Source: Dichetophora obliterata
Taxonomy: Eukaryota; Arthropoda; Insecta; Diptera; Sciomyzidae
DNA length: 64,000 nt
Direction of reading: 5' to 3'
Assembly (NCBI GenBank): GCA_963920525.1
Contig: OY986438.1
Span: 46,449,288-46,513,287, forward strand
Part shown: positions 57,255-64,000 of the stretch, in pieces
Layout: every line of letters starts with the position of its first letter
Position numbering within the stretch: the stretch's first letter is position 1
Made by a program: the position numbers and the translations under genes
The notes under the pieces: model-generated
Seen by the model: the letters and a program-made list of their open reading frames with translations, nothing else
What the model was told of the DNA's origin: nothing
The model's database searches: none

Positions 57255-60091
57255 TAACGTTTGTCTAAGCACATAAAAAAATTTTGTATTAATATCCTTA
57301 ACGGAAGTCCAAAGAACTTTGATTACAACTGTGTACAAACGAAGTAAAGGGTTGCAGAAAAGTATGTTTTTTTTAGAAATTTTATTAGTATTTTTTTATA
57401 CGTAAATGTTTTATAAAGTCAAATATATTTACTTACCTGCATTAACTTCTAAAAACTACAAAAAAACAAAGTAAAACTTAGTAGAGCTGCGGAACTTGTG
57501 ACAAAAGTGGTGAGAGCGCTTAGAAACTAAGCTGATTCCACCAAAATTTATAGACAATCACTGTTTCTCACAAATAAAGTGAAAAGAAAAACCATATACA
57601 TCACTGCAGCCACAAATCGTTAAAATTTAACAAACCTTTCAATCGCAATCGACTTTCAAATACGATGTTCACAATTGTGTACAAAATATCACATAGGGTT
57701 AAGAAAAATAAAGAAAAAACATGTTTATGATTTAATAGTTACATGATGAGGAAAAAGTAAGAACAAAATGCTATGCAGTATTTAAATCTATGTACTAATA
57801 CGATTTCAAGTGACTGAAAAAATATATAAATATCCCTAAAATTTGACATTTTATTGTAAAATCATAAAATAAACATTTTTTTTTTATTAGAGTAAAACAA
57901 GTAAATTTAATTTAAAATGTTGAAAATTTTTTTCATTTTTCTGTAGTTTCAAATGAACATTTGTGCATATTTCTATAATTTTGCTATTACACGGATTATC
58001 TTAAAATTATCCTGAATCGACACACACTTCAATTTCTACAAAAGGCTAAAAAAAGAAAAGAAAATCCTCTAAAACAAGCACACTTCAAGCCATAGCATTC
58101 GTGTTGTCACAAAAAGGACCTCAAAAATTCAATATAAAATGCAAGAAAATTCTATGAGCAAGATATAAGTATTAATATTCGTAAAAAAACAACTATCGAG
58201 CAATTCATTTAAAGCACTGACGCATTTAATAGCCAACAAATTAGAAAAACAAAAAATTCAGGTTTCAGGATCAGCTTGTCAAAATATAAGCTGGCAACGG
58301 CTTAAGGATATTGTGCTCTGCACGTTGTTGTGATGTACACAAAAGAGCTAAAGAGACAAAATAAATAAAACATGAGCTAAGCTTAGAAAAGTCGGCAGAT
58401 AAGTCGAGCCACACGTAAGTATTAAGGATATGCAGAACAATTAACATACATGCTGCTGTCGTCTTAAGCTGCATCATATGTGAAAAAGTTGGCTTTTGTA
58501 GTTTGGGAAATTTGTTGGCTTAAGCCTGGAGTGTGCAAATGATAAAATAAACATCAGTCAAAAAAACCACAAATTAACATGTCGACAATAATTGAAATGG
58601 AGAAAACAAAAACTTGAAGAATACAGAAAATCCTGAAACGGAGACAGAGTGAGATACCTTCTTCCAACACGACAAATGGCTGAAAAGTACATCATTCCAG
58701 TTTGACGATATTAATCAATGAAGTCTATAGCATTTCCGGACATATTCTGTCAGCAACCGCTTCTAATAGACCACAACGGCGACTAAGTATCTGACCAACT
58801 GTTTATTTTTACCAAATTCAATAACTATTTCGTTTGGGAAATTTTCAGCTAAAGTCGCAACATATGTTCAACTATAAGATATAAATTTTCTTAAGGGTTT
58901 GTCTGAGCGACCGCCGAGCAAGATACAAGGATTTCTGCTGTGTCAGCCGTTCTACAACGGTAACAAATTTTTAAATAAATATTTGTATATGTACATGTTG
59001 CTATGCTGCATTAGTTCAGCTAATAATCTTCTTTTAGCTGATGTTTCAATTTGTAGTCGCTGCTTGTTGCTGGATCATTTATAAAGCCATTAGCAGCGCT
59101 TCTGAAGCGTATGTGTGTGTGTGAATGTGTGTGGGATCCTTACCATTCATTTGAATCATTTTTAAGTCAATGTTATAATTATCCTTTCACCATTTAAGTG
59201 TAGCCCATCATTAGTTTGTTGGCTGGTGGCACAAATAATTGAGGGATGCGCTCGAAATTGGCCGGAAAATTAAAGGCTATCAATTAAACAGTAGCAAACT
59301 GTTATTTATTATATACCCGTTAAACATGGAAAAATTCTGCTTAACCTGAAAGGTATTTTTGTTTAAACATTGAACTTTGAAGTTCATTCATATAGTTGAT
59401 ATATTTTTTAAAACATTTTTTTTTAAATATCAATGAAGTTAACTTTTTTTATGCACAAAAATTTTAAATTGAAGTATAAAAATTCGTTAAAATTTTGCAG
59501 CCGGATATTCAAATTAAGGCATTCTTTTAAGTAAATCGATAAATATAGTTTTTGTTAATTGCGAACGTTTTTTTTTTTTTTCCTAAATAAAACCAGTGCA
59601 AAAGAAAGATAATGCGTTACAAAAGGAAGCTTACAGTAGGTTTCTAGTTAATCAGGTGAAAATTATGACAATTGTTTACATTTTAGAATTAAAGCTTTTT
59701 ATAAAATATCGAAATCGGAGTTTTTTAAACATTTTTAAGTTATTCAACAAAACAAAAAAATTTTTATATTCAATTTTGGTTTTGTGTTTAAATGAAAGAT
59801 GGCGCCAAATTAAAGTCTCTTAAAATCTATGGTCGACAATTAATTTCTGGCTTGGCTACAGCAATTTTCGTTGCTGCGATTTATTTTTAAATATATTGCC
59901 AGAGGAATAACAATATTTTGGCTAAAAAAAAAATCAGAGAGGAATATAATTAAAATAACAGACTTTTTTTAAACTTGTTTTTTAAATGTGCGTCATTTGT
60001 TATTTTCTTTACGATTTTTACATTAATGTGGTAGATACTTGTGGCGAAAAGCTTCATATGCAGGACGCAACCATTTTTTTTATTGTTGCAG
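57255..60091. other. AT-rich non-coding DNA
   Basis: No supportable gene. A GT-rich tract lies at about 59110-59135. The rest is AT-rich sequence with long homopolymers. Confidence 0.5.
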
Positions 60092-60217
60092 ATTAAAAAA
60101 TTCAGCGATTTTAAGGTCCTAACCTCGGTGCTCTCTAGAAAGAGGAACCTCTGCTTTTATTTATTTTCCGCTTTTATTTTATTAAATAGTTATGTACTAA
60201 TCACTGTCTCTCAGCAG
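60092..60217 (+). other. candidate internal exon, 126 bp
   Basis: A long pyrimidine-rich acceptor (CCATTTTTTTTATTGTTGCAG, ending at 60091) is followed by an open segment and then by the strong donor CAG/GTAAGTAAG at 60217-60226. The 126-bp segment (42 codons) is open in only one frame, reading IKKFSDFKVLTSVLSRKRNL and onwards to TVSQQ, with both boundaries in phase 0. The peptide has no domain that I recognise and is hydrophobic in its second half. Composition is less AT-rich than the flanks. Chance splice-site matches are common in large regions, so this is only a candidate. Confidence 0.15.
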
Positions 60218-61699
60218 GTAAGTAAGGCAACTGATATTCTTTGAGGCTACCAACTGAACCTCAGGCAAAGGCTTAAAGAGAAGTGATAGTTTTGCGAACG
60301 TTCATTGATATTTTTTTTGTTTAGTAAATTTTTGTTTTCGGACTTGGAGATGCATTGCGTTTTTTCAAAAAAAAAAAAAAAAAAAAAAAAATTGTGATCG
60401 TAGGAAAAAAAATATTTTTAAATTTTTCTACTCCTTAAAATTTGTAAAATAAAATATTTGAATATCAGAACAAAACAAATTTTTTTAATCTAAAATTATT
60501 TTATTATATTTAATATTTAATTTTAAGAAACTCAATACTATAAGTTACTATCTTTGTATAGCAAAAGAACTTGTTCTTATTTTACTAATATGTTCGATAA
60601 AAAATAAATTAAATAAATAAATAAAACGATTTTAGAAATTAACTTTTAATAAAATAATTGTGTGTAGCAATGAGTTGAAAAATTCACCAAAAATTTAACC
60701 TTTTTTTTTAAATATGCCAAAGATTTTTATTAAGATTTGAAGTCAAATGCTTAATAAGTAAGATTAATTTTAACATTTAATAAAGCCTAGATGCAGTAAC
60801 AGTGAACTAGTTACAGAGAGGACTCGAGTTCAATCCCCCGCATCGACATTATATTTTGAAAAAAATTTTTTTAAAGCAATACAGCTATGAATTGGTGTGT
60901 ATTTTTACATCAATGTAAGAAAAATTTGAAATATCACATTAACTCTATATATACCGACAATTCGACAATTTAAAATAAGCTGACTCCAATCCAAATGGGT
61001 GCTCTTAGAAAAAATGGTTGGTGGGGTTTATTATATTGTATTATTAAGTTCATTATAGCTTAAAGTTAATGGCGTCTCTAAAAAAATTTAGGTTTATTAG
61101 GAATTAAAATATTTGTGTTAAATTAAGTGTTAAATGAAATATCGTCAAGCTATTTATTTAGTATTTTTTTTTTTTAAATGATTTAAGCACCAAAAATGGT
61201 TCGTTTTTCAGAGATTATTAAGTTTGTAATATTATTGAAAAAGTGTGATTATCTGGCTGCCAAACACGAACTTTTCTAACCGAAAAGGCTCATAGTTGAA
61301 TTCAATAGGGATGGTATTGGTTCACTAGGTACTAATAAAAATAAATTCTTTTGAGATAAATTTAAATAATTATTAATATTTATTGTTTTAAAATAAGATC
61401 AGTTCTAAGCAAAAACTTTGCTTTGTTCCGATAAATATTCACAAAACACGGGCTGGCTTTAAACTGCAAGTATTCAAAAGTCAAGCTGGAATGTTTGCAT
61501 ATAACTTTCAGGCAATTTCTTCTGGAAGTTATATGCAAAAGACGAAACTAAAAACAAGAATAACCAAAAACAACGGTAAGTTTAAAATATATACTCGTAA
61601 GTTATTATATATTAAATCTTACGTTTTGTTTTAATCTTCAATAGGTGATGATTTTTATAAGATTTTTAAAGACGGCTGCTTACGATGGTTATAAATTAC
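60218..61699. other. AT-rich non-coding DNA
   Basis: No supportable gene. An A-run of about 25 bp lies at 60367-60391. A damaged tRNA-like or SINE-like sequence lies at about 60785-60850, with GAGTTCAATCCCCCGCATC as a box B-like part; its T-stem does not pair, so it is not a functional tRNA gene. Confidence 0.45.
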
Positions 61700-62195
61700 A
61701 CAACCAGGAAGGTTAGGTCAGATTAGTGTGGCTGTCTCAAATGAGACACACTTAGGCCAATGAGGCCCATTGTGATACCAAGAGTTAATTTTTCCTATCC
61801 CTATTAAAACCAGTTCTAGCTGTTTACTAAGCCTAGGATTCGGTAAACTGAAAATTCCGAGAGTTCTTCAAGGTTATTGAAAAACCAATTACCTAAGTGG
61901 AGCAAACGTTTTTTAGCCAGGGCTGGGCAAGTGCAGAGGAAATGTATTGTAGATTCTTTTTCCTCCTCATCTTTACAGCTTCTGCAGAAATCTTTGTGGG
62001 GTATGTTCAATCTTAGAGCGTGTCTGCCAATAAGGCAGTGCCTTGTAAGGATCTCTACCATGGTGCTGATGTGGTCTCTTCTGAGAGAAATAAGTTTTTT
62101 GAATGCCGGATAACTCATGTGTAAAAAGTTTACATGTGGTGAGAGGAATACCAAGGCTTGCCTTATCTATAGATAGTTGTTTGGTAGTACGTGTA

Positions 62196-62817
62196 CAGGG
62201 TTAGAAATCTTGGACTAAATTTTTGTCCCACTGAAATATTACTGCATGTTTTTGAACCTTGCGGTTTCAAATTGAAACTTTTCAAATACTAACTCATATT
62301 TAAAACTTTTCTGTACTAGAATTGAAACCAAAAGAAATATTACAGCATAAATTTTAGTTTTTTGGTTTAAATTTTAGCTTTTTGGTTTCAATTTTAGTCT
62401 TTTTGGTTTCAATTTTAGTACAACTCTGTATTACTTTTTGTTTTTAATACATATAATACTAAATTCTAGTGCATGTGGATACTAAATTTGGATTAAGACC
62501 CGTAAAAAGTTGGCCTGGCAATGCTGCGACTCAATATTAGGCGACTCAGTTCATATGTTTGTTTATCGCGCCTTACATGCATAAGTTAATAGCTCTGTGG
62601 TTAGAGTAGTGAGTTTACAAACTCAATGTCGTGTGATCGAATCTTGCGTTGTTATTTTTTTTTTAAATATTTGAATCCAAGCTTGTACTAAAGTTGAAAT
62701 CAAAGCTGTATTAAAACCATTTTTTAGTATTTTGTAAATACTAGATTTGAAACCAAAGCTGGTGTAGACTTATATGTAGTACAGAAAAGTTTCAATTTTA
62801 GTACAAAATTTCTCACC
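62196..62817. mobile_element. non-autonomous element inserted in the LINE
   Basis: The left end reads CAGGGTTAGAAATCTTGGAC. The opposite strand from the right end reads GGTGAGAAATTTTGTACTAA, alignable as GGnnAGAAATyTTGkACTAA. GTGTA flanks both sides (62191-62195 and 62818-62822). LINE coding sequence resumes on each side, which fixes the boundaries to within a few bases. The ends carry repeated TTTTGGTTTCAATTTTAGT-type words (62350-62415) and their complement on the right. 622 bp, non-coding. Confidence 0.75.
62583..62655 (+). mobile_element. tRNA-like SINE head inside the inserted element
   Basis: Box A-like TAGCTCTGTGGTTAGAGTAG and box B-like GTGATCGAATCTTG are spaced as in a tRNA, with an anticodon-arm-like inverted pair GAGTTTACAAACTC between them. 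A T-run follows. It differs from the 7802 family in its head and could be a second SINE family or a tRNA pseudogene. Confidence 0.5.
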
Positions 62818-63715
62818 GTGTACGAGCGAGTTCATCTATTTTGCAGTTACCTATAAAATCCTTATGTCCAGGAATCCAGCATAAAAGGATTTTAAGCTGC
62901 TCTGCCATATAGTTTTGGGATCTGCGGCAGTTGAGAACTATTTGAGATACTTTTTCAACAGTTCTTAGGGCTTTCAAAGCGGCTTGACTGTCAGATAGTA
63001 TGCAAATATCCTTGAAAGATATCTCATTCACCTGAAGCCAAGTTAACGCGTCATGTATAGCACCATTTTCAGCTTGAAATACACTGCATCGGTAAGGAAT
63101 CCTGAAGACTAAATTAATGCTTCTACATAGACTTCTCCACCTACTTTGCCATCTAGTTTTGATCCATCAGTAAAGATCTCAATGGCATTGTGAGGTGAAC
63201 GGTTTCCTATTTCCCACTCTTCTCGAGAAGGAATGGATACATCGAACTTCCTTCCAAAGGATGGTTTTTGTATGATGTAGTCAATGGACCTAGGTATGGG
63301 AGGGAAAAACTTTTAATGCAAGAATGTCCTAGTGTACCTTTTTTCCACTGGGAGGTGGCTTCTAGGTGGATGACTGTATTAGTGGCCATCTGTTTAGCTA
63401 GGATGTCAAGTGGTGTAAGATGGAGCATTATGTCTGATGTGTCTGTCGGAGTGGTTCTTAAGCTCCACTGATGCACAGTTCCGCTGATCTTTGAACTTTA
63501 CGGAGAAGATTTAGGTGAGTCTGTTTTTCGAGTGCACGCCACCAGACAATAGCACCATATAGCAATATTGGCTTCAAAACTGCTGTATATTCGCTTTATA
63601 AAGGCCTACCACCTTTTTTGCATGAGTACAGGGCAATATTCGCTTTTTTTGCTCTCTCGAGCAGATTGGGCTTCCAGTTTATTTTCCTATCCAGTATAAG
63701 GCCATCAGGAAGGTT

Positions 63716-64000
63716 TTAGAAAAATTTAAGTAGCACGAGTGTCAATCAATAAGTGATTGATTTCACGGTCAAAAAAACTCTTCAGAGAAGCTGATCGAGC
63801 GACTGGAGTATCGATACTGGAACGAGGCACTTATTCTCACACTTTTCCAGTTTTATTTCAATAGTCACGTAATAAAATTTTTAAAAGTTTTTGGCGAAAA
63901 CTTATGATATAAAATTTAAGACTAATTTTAACTTTGCTCCAATTTTCTTGTTCAACGCTCTGTGAAAATTCATCAACAACATTTCAACAAAAACAATGAA
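63716..64000. other. flank of the LINE, nothing recognised
   Basis: No LINE homology, gene or clear repeat. There is a small hairpin at about 63746-63762 (AATCA with TGATT). Confidence 0.4.

Larger units (their letters stand above)
61700..63715 (-). mobile_element. 5'-truncated non-LTR retrotransposon (LOA/I-type LINE)
   Basis: On the minus strand the order is the end of the reverse transcriptase, an RNase H domain, a C-terminal Cys/His motif and a 3' UTR. The UTR contains GGCCTCATTGGCCTAAGTGT followed by CTCATTTGAGACAGCCACAC and TAACCTAACC, typical of such fly LINEs. Homology starts abruptly near 63715, which fits 5' truncation. A non-autonomous DNA element (62196-62817) splits the copy, so the LINE insertion is older. 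Target duplications were not identified. Confidence 0.85.
61816..63715 (-). pseudogene. LINE ORF2 relic: RT C-terminus, RNase H, zinc-knuckle-like end
   Basis: In minus-strand order: ILDRKINWKPNLLERAKKAN, then LYSCKK and LKPILLYGAIVWWRAL (RT thumb/connection region, with a small deletion and a stop between them), then LRTTPTDTSDIMLHLTPLDI and ATSQWKKGTLGHSCI. RNase H follows with FTDGSKLDGKVGG (63150-63175), FQAENGAI, LSDSQAALKAL and WIPGHKDFIGNCKIDELA, so the acidic and His landmarks of the active site are still visible. After the inserted element, the frame 62154-61816 carries CRSC and HFLCTCPAL, the Cys/His motif common at the C-terminus of LOA/R1/I-type proteins. Several frameshifts and stops (for example after YVEALI near 63110) make it non-functional. 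Presence of RNase H argues for the I/LOA group over Jockey or CR1. Confidence 0.88.

Noticed and set aside
60785..60850. Possible tRNA gene
   Set aside because: A box B-like GAGTTCAATCC is present, but the T-stem does not pair and no proper anticodon arm is visible; a tRNA-derived relic at best.
61710..61720. Telomere-like TAACCTAACC on the minus strand
   Set aside because: It is the ordinary tail of the LINE 3' UTR, not a telomeric array.
61877..62113. 78-codon plus-strand frame
   Set aside because: Antisense shadow of the LINE C-terminal coding region.

Overview
The window looks like non-coding nuclear DNA (intergenic or large-intron) from an insect, most likely a higher fly. The reasons are strong AT bias, dispersed CAA/CAG and CTG/TTG runs of the opa type, insect-style Helitron ends, a tRNA-derived SINE with 13-bp target duplications, an RNase H-bearing LINE of the LOA/I type, and a Tc1/mariner-like transposase relic. 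The species cannot be named from the sequence. I see no intact host gene, rRNA, CRISPR array or operon. Almost every sizeable reading frame is either a decayed transposon gene or chance.

Layout, left part. 1.2-2.7 kb: long-inverted-repeat element with a broken minus-strand copy of an uncharacterised arthropod transposon-associated protein. 2.9-3.7 kb: element ending in a hairpin and carrying a perfect 30-bp palindrome. 4.7-5.5 kb: decayed Tc1/mariner-like copy. 5.7-8.3 kb: hAT-like element with perfect 8-bp target duplication ATGACAAC, hosting a foldback MITE and a full SINE. 8.6-12.3 kb: Helitron-like segment, itself hit by a second hAT-like element (9.1-10.2 kb, duplication CCCACTTG), which contains a further inverted-repeat element. 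16.1 kb: foldback MITE. 17.8-19.0 kb: CACTA-like element with 24-bp subterminal tandem repeats and a transposase C-terminal relic. 19.8-20.2 kb: foldback.

Layout, middle. 20-31 kb is mostly unremarkable AT-rich DNA with a minus-strand Helitron-like piece at 27.8-28.4 kb. 31.1-31.7 kb is a degenerate two-subunit minisatellite. 32.6-34.2 kb is a large imperfect palindrome with arms of about 600 bp. Degenerate minus-strand SINE copies lie at 36.0 and 37.7 kb. 42.4-43.2 kb is a TTAA-type MITE. 44.6-48.1 kb carries four copies of one MITE family, two of them in inverted orientation at the edge of a GATTTCATCTT minisatellite.

Layout, right part. 49.9-50.8 kb: a SINE split by an element rich in TAGGAGTTATTTCAT repeats. 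50.9-51.2 kb: cluster of ATTCGTA/TACGAAT words. 56.5-57.3 kb: element with TIR GGGGAGAGTGGG and duplication TGTA. 60.1-60.2 kb: an isolated stretch with good splice signals, the only host-exon candidate offered. 61.7-63.7 kb: 5'-truncated LINE on the minus strand, split by a non-autonomous element holding a tRNA-like sequence.

The genes do not work together as a pathway. The coherent story is one of nested insertion, readable from exact target duplications. The most unexplained non-transposon signal is a motif of about 25 bp (core CTTAAGTCTTTTGTTT) found four times in the same orientation at 13.7, 28.7, 36.4 and 39.4 kb. All alignments were made by eye, and no database search was possible.
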